Shown: positions 23,641 to 35,224 of the stretch, piece after piece | Layout of the letters: every line of letters begins with the position of its first letter | How positions within the stretch are numbered: the first letter of the stretch is position 1 | Source of the DNA: Acanthochlamys bracteata | Taxonomy: Eukaryota; Streptophyta; Magnoliopsida; Pandanales; Velloziaceae | DNA length: 64,000 bases | Direction of reading: 5' to 3' | NCBI GenBank assembly: GCA_019914995.1 | Contig: CM034134.1 | Coordinates: 6,456,463 to 6,520,462, forward strand | Notes under the pieces: model-generated | What the model was told of the DNA's origin: nothing | What the model saw: only the letters and a program-made list of their open reading frames with translations | Databases searched by the model: none | Made by a program: the position numbers and the translations under genes

Positions 23641-23828
23641 TGTTGGGAAGAAACAATACGGGATGAGTTAACCAAAATAATACACATAAAGGATGCGAAT
23701 ACGCTACAAAATTCAATCCAACCGAAAAGTTTAAGCTAATAGATTATAAAACTCTCTAATATATTAATTCCCTTTTTATCTTATTTTTATTCAATATGGG
23801 ACTAATCTAGTAACTCTTAAATCCAACA
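23641..23828 (-). repeat. TRIM LTR, right copy
   Basis: TGTTGGGAAG to ATCCAACA, a direct repeat of 21363-21552 with moderate divergence. It is followed directly by copia-LTR-like DNA, without the GGAAG found before the left copy. Confidence 0.65.
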
Positions 23829-23862
23829 ATCAACACACACCGCAATCATTGCACGTCGTTCT

Positions 23863-24418
23863 GACAAATCACAAGACAGAGCTGCTCCTGACAAGTGCAA
23901 CAGATATACTGAGGATCTTAAGATAAGAATATAACAATTGGAAAATGCAACAAAACATGGCAATTACATCAAAAAACTCTCATCAACTTGAAAGAAAAAC
24001 CCACAGGTGATATATAGAAAAATCTACTATCAATAATTGAGTTACACTATTCACTCCTCTCGGTAGAACAACCAATGCTCTCTTACTAGGAGCAAAACAA
24101 CTCAATTACAATAGTATAAAGAAATCTCACAAGAAGACATACCATACAATGCCCCACACGCACACCGTTACTGTCTACAGCAATACTACACTAGTAGATC
24201 TCCGCAACACACACCACAATCCTTGCACGTCGTCTTGCACTGTTGTTGCTCTTTGCTGGCGGCTCTCTCTCCTTGCGGCTGCCACCTTCAAAAGAAAGCA
24301 CACACACCCTCCTTAACCCTATCTAGAACTAATTTAATTAATAGATAGGTTTTAACTAAAGGCTAAACGGGCCTAACAGCATATAAAGCTCACTATAATG
24401 TTGTTTTTATTTCCAACA
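23863..24418 (-). repeat. Left LTR of the deleted copia element
   Basis: Homologous to 26101-26681 from GACAAATC to TTTCCAACA. It lacks the outermost 25 bp or so, where a copy of an LTR-internal segment (CAACACACACCGCAATC, 23830-23862) stands instead. Confidence 0.7.
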
Positions 24419-26086
24419 AACTCTCACTAAAAATGCTTTGTAATATCTTCCCTCATCTTTCTTTAAGCATCACCAAATAATACATTCTACCGACCACAAC
24501 TACGATATGACTATCCGCTCCCATTGCTTCGTAATTCTCTCGCTGCCCTACAGCTTTGGACATGTCCCATCATAGCAGAACCACAAGCTCCAACTGTTGA
24601 TACACCCACTTGAGACACTATTCTACCTAGTTCACTAGCTAGATTGGAGCATAAACTAACAAGAAATGGGTTAGAATCGACTTACACTCCTCCACGAAGC
24701 TCTGGAGAGACCATTCGTCTAATCCTCTTGTTCTGTCTTGGTCCATTACGTATGAGAATCTTGATCACAGGTCTCGCTATCTCACCTTCTAGTGAACACT
24801 CGAGATACATAAGAAATTTCTAGTCTTAACACCGGCATGTCATGAGACTTCTCTCTGAAATTTGTCCTACTAAGGTCTCCCTACTTGTCCTTCCGGTTGG
24901 AGAATCTAGACCTTTCAAAAGTCTGGCATATGTGATCTTCCAAGATAGTACCCTAATATGCCAACAACACCTCTACCAACGATACAACATTGATACAAGA
25001 TGACTAACCCACGCCTAGAACCTGCTGAAACACATCTACTATCTCTTGGCTTCGTACAGTCTATCCATGTATCCCATCTCCTGCCTCCACTTAGCTGACT
25101 CTGCATCTAGCTCAGCAACCACCACTACTGCTGACACGATAAGCTCCCACCAACTACTACTGATGTCACAAGCAGCTACACCAAACTTATTCGAACCACA
25201 ACTACTTCGAACTCCAGTGCCCTATAAGTTACTATCTAGAGCTTGCTTCCTGCAAGATCTGCTCCCCGTCAGGGCAAGCATCGGCATGCCTCAGAGGAAA
25301 TCAACCTCAGAAGCATAGGCTGCCACATCCACCTCCTTCGATGAACTATCATCTCTTGTCTTGTTCTTCACGCACTCAAATATATAGTGTCCAAGCTTAC
25401 CATAGGGAAAACACATCACCTTCTTCTTGGTTTTCAAATTGCTCCCACTTAAGCCATGTTCCTTTGATCTTTCTCGCAATGCTAGCAAATCACCTGATTG
25501 ATGCGTGCTTAACTTATGGTTCTGTTTGTTTTATTCCTGTTTTCCTCTTCAAGGACCGCGACTGCCACCTCATTAAACACAAGGTCTGTAGCAACATTAT
25601 TAGTCAAATTAATGATGAGCTGATCAAACGAATCAGGAAGACTTTGAACTAGAATCTCTGCTTGCTCCACTGACTCTAACGTTTGTCCAATGACATAAGT
25701 TGAGAAAATACAGTATTCAGATTGTTGATATGCTCGGTAACTGATTGCGACTCCGCCATCCATAGAGTGCACAATCTTCTCTTCAAGAGATCTTGTTATA
25801 CAGCGACTTAGCCTCATACAACTTACACAACGTGTCCTAAATTTTCTTCACAGTATTCTTTTCAGAAACACTTGACAACACTTCATCAGCAAGTGCTAAA
25901 TGGATGCTCGCAATCGCATTGCGCTCCATCTTCCTCCACCTCTCATCAGTGATGCCGTCTAGTAGCCCCTCAATAACAGCATATGTACTCCTTTACCGAG
26001 AATTGCCATTATTTTTATCTTCCACAATAGAAAATTCTTTCATCTAAACTTCTCAATGTCATATCTCATCTCTATCTAGAACCTCA
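24419..26086 (-). pseudogene. copia gag remnant
   Basis: Read on the minus strand: LVQSLPDSFDQLIINL and VLEEENRNKTN (25509-25817) match the Gag region of TNT1-type elements. CFPYGKLGHYIFEC (25384-25425) is a CCHC knuckle with the second Cys changed to Tyr. From 25290 down to 24419 I recognise nothing certain; protease or integrase motifs are missing. Confidence 0.6.
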
Positions 26087-26098
26087 GCTCTAATATCA
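26087..26098 (-). other. Primer-binding site remnant
   Basis: Minus-strand TGATATTAGAGC resembles TGGTATCAGAGC with two transitions and directly adjoins the right LTR, setting the element orientation as minus. Confidence 0.5.
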
Positions 26099-26100
26099 CT

Positions 26101-26681
26101 TATTACGAACGGGATAACTCAAGACAAATCCCAAGATAAAGCTGCTCCTGAGAAGTGTAGCAAGAAATATCGATGATCTTGCGATAAGAATATAACAATT
26201 TAGAGATGTAACAAATACGGCAATTACGTGGAAAAAAACTCTCATCAAATTGAGAGAAAAACTTATGGGTGGTATAACAAAAAATCTACTATCAATAATT
26301 GAGTCACCATTCACTCCTTTTGGTACAACAACCAATGCTCCATTGCTGGGAGCAAAACACATTCAATTACAATAGTATGAAAAAATCTCACAATAACGTA
26401 TACCACATAATGCTCCACATGCACACAATGGCTGTCTACAGCAATATTAAACTAGTTTTAAATCTCCGCAACACACACCACAATCCTTACACGTCGTCTT
26501 GCACTGTTGTTGCTCATTTCCAACTGCTCTCTCTCCTTGGGGCTGCCACCTTCAAAAGAAAGCACACACACCCTCCTTAACCCTAATTAGAACTGATCTT
26601 ACTAGTAGATAGATTTAAATTAAAGGCTAAATGGGCTTAACAGTATATAAAGCACACTATAATGTGTTTTTATTTTCAACA
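26101..26681 (-). repeat. Right LTR of the deleted copia element
   Basis: Direct repeat of 23863-24418. Ends TTTTCAACA and is followed by AGAAG at 26682-26686, where the old copia coding sequence resumes. Confidence 0.7.
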
Positions 26682-28965
26682 AGAAGTATTGAGGGAAAAG
26701 AATATTCGTTCTAATTTGTATCAAATGCTTTAGGTGACACTTTCACATGGAGATGCAAGTATGGCATCTGACGCTAATCTAGAGGAGGTAAAGTGAATTG
26801 GCAGGTGAAGCTAGGTCACATTTCGAACATGGTTTTAAGATCCTCTAAAATTAGAAGCTCTTAGTATAACTAATCTAGAGGAGATTAGCATTGTACCAAG
26901 CTAGGAAGACCATTCGATAGCGCCAAAGCTATTTTTAACTTAGTTCACTTGGATGTGTGGGAGTCATGACAATTTTAATTTGAAGGCGTCAAATATTTGG
27001 TAATATCTATTGATGATTTTTTAATGGAAAGCTAGGTGTATCCAATCAAAAAGAAGTTAAAATTTTTTGTTGTGTTCAAGTACTTTAAAGTTTCAGTAAA
27101 CTTGATTTCAATAGTAGGACGAAGTGCCTAAGATTAGATAATGGATGAGAATAAAATAACAAAGAATTACTTATTTTTCTCAGCTAGACAAGGGATCAAA
27201 CAGTAATTTACTGTGCCCAAATACACAGCAAAATGGAGTTGCAGAACAGTTCCCCAGATATTACTTGAGCGGGTGCCAATAGGATTGTCGACGTATCAAT
27301 TTGTTGATTAGTCTCGGGATTATATCTTTACTTGTCTAATATTTGTGATGTACAAATTTCTCCGGAGAGATCCAAGTTGAATCAAAAATTCAGGAAGTGT
27401 ACATTTCTAGATATGTTGAAGATATAATGGGGTATTGCTTATGTGATCCCATTACCTATAAGGTTTTCTATAACAGGGATGCGATCTTTATGGAGAACCA
27501 GCTGCAGGACATCAGAAAAAGATGACGCAATTGGAAATTTTATAGGAAAGCAAGACTTGCTTTAGGAAGTGACCACAGTCAGCTCCGAGGAGATAGAATA
27601 TGAGGAAGAAAACTCATATTTTGTGCATGAATCAAGAGAAGGCCATGAGAAAGAAGTTCAGGAATCCTCCCTTAAACTTGTAAGAGGGAAGCATCTAAGT
27701 GGTACACGGATTATTTCTTAGAACTTGCTTAATTTTGCATATAGTGTTCATGCTGAAAAAAAGAAAAGCTAATTATTCTTAAGGAAGCATTGGATAGTCC
27801 AGGTGCTACTCATTGGTTGTAGACTGTGCAAGAAGAGATTGAACTATTTCACAAGAATAGGACTTGGGAATAAGTATCACTTTCTCAAGGCTGCAAGACT
27901 ATTGGTAATAAGTAGATCTACAAAATCAAAAGTTGTAGTAATGATAAAATAGAAGGGTATCATGTCTGATTGGTTGTAAAATAATATGCACACAAGGAGT
28001 CTACTTTGAGGAATCCACTCGTTTGTTTGGCAAGAACCTGCATGACATTATGTACATCATCGAATCTCCACGTTTAGCAGCTCGACGTGAGGACGCTATT
28101 TTTTCACAAAAATTGTAAGAGTAGACATATATGTTCTCACAACTTTGCTGAGGTAGGTAACGAGAACTTGTTTTACTGGCTAGTCACATTTTTTTACGGG
28201 CTTAAGTAGACACCAAGTGTCACTATAAGAAATTTAATGATTGTATAGGGAGCCTTAGATATAGCAAAATGGTTTAGGGAAATCTGATTATCTCAAACTG
28301 GCTACCTAATAAAGGGTGTTATAGAGGTTTAACATGCATACAAATAAGTCGATTTTTACCTTATTCTCTATTAATTTCAAGTTACCTTCTTTGTGATGTT
28401 CTATCTAAGACAAGGAGATTATGGAGACGTTTCAGATAACATATGAATCTGTAATAGAAAGTCTTATGCCTTGATATGCATGGTTGTACTCGGCCGGATA
28501 TTATCAAAGTAGTAGAGGTGGTGATTATATACATGGCGAATTCAGACAAGAGAATTCTTCTTTATATTAATAGGAGCTCTAGATGCTGCATTGTGTTATA
28601 AATGATCTAAATTTCTTATCAAAGATTCTATGGGTTTAGATTATGCAGGTGATCTTAATAGGAGTAAATCTATATTTAGTTATTTATTCACCCTTTGGTG
28701 GTGTTAGTTGGTGTTGTAAATTACAATATGTTATAGCTCTTTCCACCATAAAAGCTGAATACATGTAATAACACAAACATTTAAGGAGGACATATGGATG
28801 AAAAGATTGTTGAAGGAACTCCTGCACAAATAATAGTCTTTGCCTCGATTTTGTAATAGCAAAAATACTTTACATCTTATCAGAAATCTAGTGTTTTATT
28901 ACAGAACAAAACAAATAGAAGTGCAATATCACTTCGTTCATTATTTGGTTTTCAGTAGACGTGCA
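26682..28965 (+). pseudogene. TNT1-like copia integrase, RT and RNase H (old element, part 3)
   Basis: Plus-strand traces in the right order: KLGHISNMVLRSS (pre-integrase), FNLVHLDVW, YLVISIDDF, PQQNGV-like TAKWSCRT, and PGATHWL with HKNRTWE (RT start, about 27800). YGLKXTPS follows near 28195, then RNase H with STIKAEYM (28745-28770) and RTKQIEVQYHFVHYLV near 28903-28950. Nearly every line contains stops and the YVDD box is not recognisable. It is the tail of the element whose gag begins at 11249, so the original was about 5 kb before the insertions. I cannot place its LTRs. Confidence 0.7.
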
Positions 28966-29720
28966 TAAATGACATAACTTAATATCTTACTAAGTAAAAT
29001 TGATTCTAAATATAATGTACAATTGTGTGCGAAATAAATCTAAGGAAGTCTTTATATATTTTTAAAAATTCCTAATTCTGCATAGACAAAAGAGCTAAAA
29101 GTTAATATGTGATTTATTAAAAACAAGTTTGAATAGATACGAGTATTTTGAAGGTAATTATAGATTTCTTGGGCATTTATCAAATTGTATTAAAATATAT
29201 AGCGTGATTGTAACCAAAGCTAGGAATACTATATGACCACCTATATTACCACATTAGAGAACTAAACGATCTGTCACGCGATAGGCTTATAATGGATCAA
29301 TAATGCTACTAATGAACCAATCTCAGATTCCTTAACTTTCATATTTTAACATTCAACCCTATCGTTTAAAATTTTAATAGAAGATGTAACCTTATAATAA
29401 TTATTTCGATGAAAGACGAAGTAGAATCACCTAAAGGTGCCCGAATAATCTAACATGCTTTAATGCTCGTTATTTATCTAATTTCATTAATGGTTTTCTA
29501 ATTTAGTTAAATTGTCAACAAAATTATTATCTCACTATATTTTGATTCTTAATGTTCAGTTGTGTTATCATAGTTCCTATCATTAGATTTTTAACTAATA
29601 CCATCGTTAGCAAGGCAATATGGCCTGTGACATATCAAAACTAATTGAGCGTTAAAAGTTTTTTACATTGCACGCCCATCAGAAGAGTTATTTTACTTTC
29701 CACTTTTTCTTTCTTTCTCA
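28966..29720. other. Unassigned AT-rich DNA
   Basis: I see no gene or repeat here. It may hold the decayed 3' LTR of the old copia element, but no partner LTR is available for comparison. Confidence 0.3.
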
Positions 29721-30240
29721 TAGGAGTAGCAATATGGATTAATAGGTTGGGTTCGGTTCGTCTTATATAATAATCGCATCAAAATTTCTTAGCCCTAACC
29801 CGATTCATGTATTTATATAAATCAAAATTGTCAAATATAACCCAACATATTTAATAACCAGGTTAAATTCGAATTGATCTATTAAATAAAATTATTAAAC
29901 TAAAAATAAAAAATTAAATTCTACCAATAATACATGAAATTTATTAATTATCATATATCTAAAAAAAGAATACATTAATTTTGATAAAATATATTAATTA
30001 ATTAAAAAATTAATTAAAATAAGATAAGCTAAGAAATATATATAATTAAATCAAATTTTAATGTAATTATTCTAGATATTTTTTAATTATTAGATAATAT
30101 ATATTATATAAAATAATTATACTGGTTAAATAGGCCAATTTCGAGTCAATTCGAATCCGACTAAGATCAAACTCGAACCTGACTTAATGGGTAGGTTTCG
30201 GATCGGATTCGTGGGTTGAGTCATATATTGCCACCCCTAC
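29721..30240. mobile_element. Inverted-repeat miniature element, 520 bp
   Basis: Starts TAGGAGTAGCAATAT and its right end, in reverse, starts GTAGGGGTGGCAATATAT. Next to the ends are inverted GGTTGGGTTCGG and GATCGGATTCGTGGG-type blocks. The interior is AT-rich and non-coding. Flanks CTTTCTCA and CTTTATCG could be a decayed 8-bp duplication (hAT style). Confidence 0.55.
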
Positions 30241-30485
30241 TTTATCGCACTAGACTTTGTTTTTCCTTTCTTTGAATCAGGTTCTTCTCTTCCTCTCACT
30301 TTTTCTTCTTTACATTTCTTCTCTTGTACGAACTATTTATTCTTAGAATCCAATGCTTGACTTTGATAATAACAAAAATTAAAATTTATACTTTGTGGCT
30401 TAGTTTGTACTAATCAACTAAAATAAGTTCTGCAAGAATTTACAGAAACGAATCACCCTACACATAACAAACAAGAAGACACCTA

Positions 30486-30902
30486 TACTACGAGAATAAT
30501 ATTTACTTACAGATAGTCGCTAAATATCAAACTAGTTGTATGTGATACTTTTCATATAGCACGAGATCAAAAATTTGCGTAAATATGGAAGTAAAGGATT
30601 AAATTTTCTAAGCAAGAAAATAGAGCATGAAGAAAGAGGTGATCAACCAACTATTCAGATACTACCTATTGCTGGACCAAACAACCAACCCAAGAAGATC
30701 AATGTCATCACTGCATCAACTCAAGAGCTCAAGTAAGAATCAACACTGCATCAATGTTGGACTATGTACTGGCAAACATACTAATGTAAATAGTAACATT
30801 GATTCATTACGATAGGGGATTAAAATTGTCTAAGGAGATGGCACATCAATGTTCATTGGAACTTCAAAAAATAGTTAAATATATGGATTATTTTTTGTAG
30901 TG
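30486..30902. mobile_element. Small non-autonomous CACTA-like element, 417 bp
   Basis: The left end reads TACTACGAGAATAATATTTA and the right end in reverse CACTACAAAAAATAAT, which agree at most positions and resemble the CACTA terminus. GATAGTCGCTAAATATC close to the left end resembles the AGTCGCTA subterminal motif of the larger CACTA near 51240. It has no coding capacity; the frame at 30627 is not recognised. No 3-bp target duplication is evident. Confidence 0.4.
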
Positions 30903-31184
30903 CATAACAATTCACTAATCAAGTTACAAGAAAGCATTACATACATCACCCACAAAGTCAGTTGCCGTCATACACCGATTCCTTACAATCATTTAGCATT
31001 ACTAGTTGCAGTATTCAGCTGCATAATGAAGACGTTCAGGTATAAGTTCATAAACGTAAAGATTCACAGAAAAAGATACAACATTTTGATAACCAACTCA
31101 TTACAAGCAGAAAAACATTAGCTCAATTTTCAAGTACATTCCACTAAATAACATGTTCAAGCCTGGAAGCTGAACAGAGAGATT

Positions 31185-31345
31185 TAGGCTATATTTGGCA
31201 ACGCTTTCTTTTTACTTTTAGCAGGGAAAAAACACCAAACAATAAATTAGATGTTCGGCAACCGGTGCTTTTTGTCAAAATAAGCCACTTATTTTGCTTA
31301 AAAAAAAAATCAAAATGATGGTTTCCAAAAAGCAGCACAGGGCTT
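31185..31345. repeat. MITE-like remnant
   Basis: GGCTATATTTGGCAACGCTT at 31193 resembles, in reverse, AAGGCCATATTTGGCAGAGT ending near 37045. It is probably an end of a miniature element, with no clear second end close by. Confidence 0.3.
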
Positions 31346-31747
31346 CTTTATCTTGAGCTACGTAAAAGATAATTTTGCCATATTAAGTTAAGATAATTGC
31401 AAAGCTTATAAACCCTCCTATCCTTTTTTATTCTCTCAACTCTTTCTTATTTCTCCCTCACTCTTCCGATCTCTCCCTCAGCTCCTCTCTGCAGCCACTC
31501 CGCCCCCACGCCTTGCGATCTAAAATTTTCTTCGCCGTTCTGACCCAAGTTAAAAGACGCCCTCACCATCTGGCTATCGGAGTTCTCCAAATTTCGTTGT
31601 CCCTCTTTCTCTAGCTTTTCTTCATCGTGTAGAGATCGCCGAAGCCCTAGCTCCGATTCAATCACCGATTCAATTAAGATTTCAATCACTGATTCAATCG
31701 CTGATCACCGTCCTAGAAGAGAATTCGTAGCTGACTCAGAGAAGCGA

Positions 31748-31804
31748 ATGGAAAAACTTGATCAATCATCGGAGCTTTCGGACAGCGCTGCAATGAGGGC
31801 CAAG
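31748..31804 (+). pseudogene. Candidate first coding exon near a bHLH remnant
   Basis: After a pyrimidine-rich leader (31430-31700), ATG at 31748 opens MEKLDQSSELSDSAAMRAK and meets a GTCGGT donor at 31805. No family is recognised for these 19 residues. It could be the start of the gene whose bHLH exon lies at 32356, but several expected exons (basic region, helix 1) are missing between them. Confidence 0.35.
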
Positions 31805-32355
31805 GTCGGTTTTACATCATCTCGTTTGATTTGATATATTCTACTGTCGTGCTCATTTAATCTAATCGATTTCGTTGCATGCTTGTTCAGTGTAGTTTTT
31901 TCCTTCCTTCAAACCAATCAATACATGATATTGAGGTGAGATTACATTAATTTAGACTGTAAACTCGGTATAATGATACGATTGTTTCTAGTTTGTTAGA
32001 CTTTCAAACCAGCGCAGATCTGATGTTAGATCTTCGGTTGCTCACTAAAAGATGATAGTCTTATAGTTGTAGTGTGATTTGTAATGAAATGTTAGCTTTG
32101 GAGCATGCTTTTGGATCACCTGTTGTGGCTATGCTCGTGTGTTGGAAATGAGCCCACACTGTTGTTATGGCATCAGCTGATGTATGGGAACTATCGCCTC
32201 TAATTCATTTGAGCTCAACTCTCGCCTCTCTGATTGCTCAATCGTCTCCTGGTTGAAAGGTGTGTGCTTCCTTGCTACAATTAATTTTTTGCTCAGAAAT
32301 ATAGTCTAATCTTCATTGCTCGAGAATCTAAGTTATATGAAAAACGATGTTGTAG

Positions 32356-32424
32356 ATAATTGGCAAGGCTGTTATTCTTGATGAGATCATAAATTATGTT
32401 CAATTGATGCAGCGACAAGTTGAG
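32356..32424 (+). pseudogene. bHLH transcription factor exon remnant (loop and helix 2)
   Basis: Between an AG acceptor (TTGTAG) and a GTGCAA donor the 69 bases encode IIGKAVILDEIINYVQLMQRQ and VE. This is the loop and second helix of plant bHLH factors of the BEE/CIB/BPE type, where a small exon ending at QVE is usual. Changes such as SL to LM in the helix are mild, but no basic region or helix 1 is found upstream and no continuation downstream, so it cannot form a bHLH domain. The frame reading through the donor (32420-32632) is not homologous. Confidence 0.6.
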
Positions 32425-32705
32425 GTGCAAATTTACTGACAAAGTGATAAAGCAATACAGTTTAGGCTGCAATTATGTTCGTTTTCAATATTCCCTTCAA
32501 CTCCAACACGAAGCACCTGTCCATACCGGTGATGCTGCTATGGTAGAAAGCCAATGCTCAGTGAACCAAGTAGGCTTTGCTCTTCCTCGAAATTTAACCA
32601 TACAGCTCACATCATTTGAGGGGTTTCCATAGTCTGCATCTCAGGTGATAACTACTCTTTGACTAGGGAATGCTCATACTGCTACGAAGAAAACTCAAGC
32701 AAACT

Positions 32706-32911
32706 TAGGGGCTGTTTGGATTGGCTTTTTACAACTTATAAGTTGAAAAAAGCTTCAAACAGTAAATAAAAAGTGTTTGGATGAATAACTTATAAGTTAT
32801 TTTTTGAACTTCTAAGTTAAAAAAATTTAAGTTACGCTGAGTAACTTTTTTAAAAAAAGTCGCGTGTGACTTTTTTGTCTGCGTATAGAATAACACATTT
32901 GGCCCTGCTAA
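32706..32911. mobile_element. hAT-like MITE candidate
   Basis: Starts AGGGGCTGTTTGGATTGG, a common edge of plant hAT-type MITEs. It contains the inverted pair ACTTATAAGTTG / AACTTATAAGTTAT and ends near TTTGGCCCTGC. The terminal repeat match is weak. Confidence 0.35.
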
Positions 32912-32979
32912 GTTAACAAAATTACACACACATATATATACAGTTATTCAGCAACTCATTTGGCCATTTTCTCATTTCT

Positions 32980-35224
32980 TTCTTTCTGGCAGACCCAATT
33001 CCTATGTTTTTTTTCTTCCTCTCGGCGTGTTTGTTTTCCGACGATCCCTTGTTCCGGCAATTCTCCGATGCCGATCTTCGCTTCATTGCCTCCTTCTCTT
33101 CACCACTGCTAATTCTGTAGCCGCTGTGCGTCGCCAATCGAGCTCACGAGAGCGGATACGACTGCGAAAAGGTGATTAAATTCTTCTTCTTCTTTCAAAA
33201 TTCAATCGAATAATTTTTCTTTTTCTTTCTGTTTGTTTGAAACGATTGGATTCAAGCTAGTTTAAGTGAAATTATTGAAAATATTGGTAGTTTGAGTTTG
33301 AAGGATTTAGATTTTGAATGATTCCGCTGTTATAGGAGAAAAAACAGGTAGAGATTTGATTTAATCTGCGAATTCTCAAGTTGAGATTACAATAATGTTA
33401 TCTTCGTTAAATCTTGAAGTAGTTGAATTATTTGAAATGTGGTTAATTTATTATATGTTGGTAATCTAGTTGGGTTACTTTTTAGAAGGGTTTAGATACT
33501 TCAAAAAATTCGCTTCTACTGTAAAGAGTTAAAGGTTGGATTTTTATCAGGGAATTTTGATTTGAGAATAGAACAATGGTGGTCAAATTTGTGACTAGTT
33601 AAAGTGGAGTTATTTTAAATGTTGGTTAATTTATTGAAAATGTTGATCAATCTAGTTAGGAGTTGTTAGATGTGTTTAGGTTTTGAATGCTTCACTGTTA
33701 TTGGAAAAGAGTTAATGATTTGATTTTCTTTTTGCACTTGTAATGTGAGATTTGAAAAGTTTTTGTTGAAAATGTTGCTGGAGTTGGTTTAGATTGAGTT
33801 AGTTACGGGCATTTTTATTCTTAAGATGTTTTTCTCGTGGGGCACTCTATTGACCTGGTTTTACTGAATGTAGAATATATGCATGATTTAATACGTTCTG
33901 TCAAGAGATTTAAGGTTTGTATTTATCATGGTTTTTGTGTTAGATATGAAGGTGCTATATCTTGAGTTTATTTGATGTTAGAAGGGGTCAAGCAGCACCT
34001 TCTTATGTATGTATGATATGTTTGCGTGGCTGCTGAAGGGATTATTCTTCTACTTCTTTTTTTACTAGTGTGGTTCACTTTGAAAATGCTTTCCTATATT
34101 GCAAAACCATAGGAGTGATATATACAAACTACGGCATGGTGTTGAATGATGATCTTTCTATATTGGTCTTGTTCGTTTAGGTAGGCCAGCATAAATATGG
34201 CTTGTTCAAGCTAATTAAAGACTTTATTCTAGAAATTCTTTTAAAAGAAGAGTTTCTGAAAATTCTAGTGCTCTGATTGTTTAGAGAATACATGGAGATT
34301 CAGCTGCATAGTTCATATTATTAGAAGGAAATAGTCGCAATTTATATTTGTTCTTATATCACCGTTCATGTTTCTTAAGCTTTTCTGTATATATGACAGT
34401 TCTCAATTAATGTAAGAACGTTAAAATTAAGGACTACATAATTTGAAGTTATACAGTTTCCAAGTGAAAGTTCTCAACTTTTATGCTGGAGGCAATACTA
34501 TAGTTCAAATTCGATCATCCAGCAATTTATTTGCAGAAACTATAACTAAGTCTGTGACTGTAATCATATCTATTGCATGCCTAATGCAGTACCAGGTAAA
34601 GATGGATGCATTACTTGAAGACTGTGATGATACCTCTCATCATCATCATCATTGTAATTGCTCGGATCATCTGCTTCCTGATGAGCCGGGGTGTTCTGGC
34701 CCATGATCAGTTCGGTTGCGTAGTGTTAACTCAGGTCTTGTCTACCCTGGTCGGAGCTGGAATTAGAACTTTGTTTAAATGGGTCCTGGATCCAAGTTTC
34801 TCTGAAATTCTGCTGCGGGAAAGGCTCACCTGCCTTGATCATGCTTGGGCGACCTCTACTGATCTATCTGTCAGTAATGGAAGCATCCACAGGTTGTGTC
34901 CTTTAGCACCTTTTAGCAATATGTTATTGAAATGTTGGTCATTCATTCAAACAAACGGTTATTGTATTTGTACTGTTCAGAGTATTAGAGCTTAATTACC
35001 AAGAGTTGTAAAAAATTTGTGTATAGACCAAATAATCTGATTCTGTACAACAAGATCTGTTTTAGTAAAACAGAATGTTTATTATTAGTTAAAACAGAAA
35101 GAAGGGAACACTATCTAAAAGATTCTTCTGTTTCATGGTGCTGTTGTAGCTCTCTGATCATGCGCAAGCTCAAACCAGCAAAAAATGATTGATGGCCAGT
35201 TGTTAAATATGTTGAAGTTGTATT
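32980..35224 (+). other. Possible transcript leader and intron-like DNA, product unknown
   Basis: A pyrimidine-rich, GC-richer stretch (32990-33171) ends in AAAAG followed by GTGATT, like a 5' untranslated exon with donor. About 1.4 kb of T-rich, intron-like DNA follows. CAGTACCAG then a frame at 34606-34995 (129 codons) contains a hydrophobic run IIIIIVIARIICFLMS. I do not recognise it and it may be chance; an overlapping frame encodes five His from a CAT repeat. It could be a remnant or a non-coding RNA. Confidence 0.25.

Larger units (their letters stand above)
21363..23828 (-). mobile_element. TRIM-like short LTR element interrupted by a solo LTR
   Basis: Two LTRs of about 190 bp (21363-21552 and 23641-23828), each TGTTGG...CCAACA, enclose only about 430 bp of own internal DNA once the SIRE-type LTR (21763-23420) is subtracted. 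It is non-coding. The primer-like site is adjacent to the right LTR, so the element points left. The internal part holds two diverged copies of a module of about 90 bp, one on each side of the inserted LTR. Size and lack of genes fit a TRIM. The right edge has no target duplication next to it. Confidence 0.65.
23863..26681 (-). mobile_element. Deleted Ty1/copia element, 2.8 kb
   Basis: LTRs at 23863-24418 and 26101-26681 flank about 1.7 kb of gag-related DNA on the minus strand. A primer-site remnant lies beside the right LTR, and a zinc-knuckle trace and Gag motifs lie inside. Integrase, RT and RNase H are absent, so the element has lost most of pol. The sequence right after it (AGAAG) resembles the GGAAG that precedes the TRIM at 21363, as if both formed one insertion in the old copia element. 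Confidence 0.7.

Noticed and set aside
34606-34995. 129-codon frame with a hydrophobic stretch, and an overlapping His-run frame
   Set aside because: The Ile and His runs come from a CAT trinucleotide repeat. No family is recognised and splice context is unclear, so it is not called a gene.
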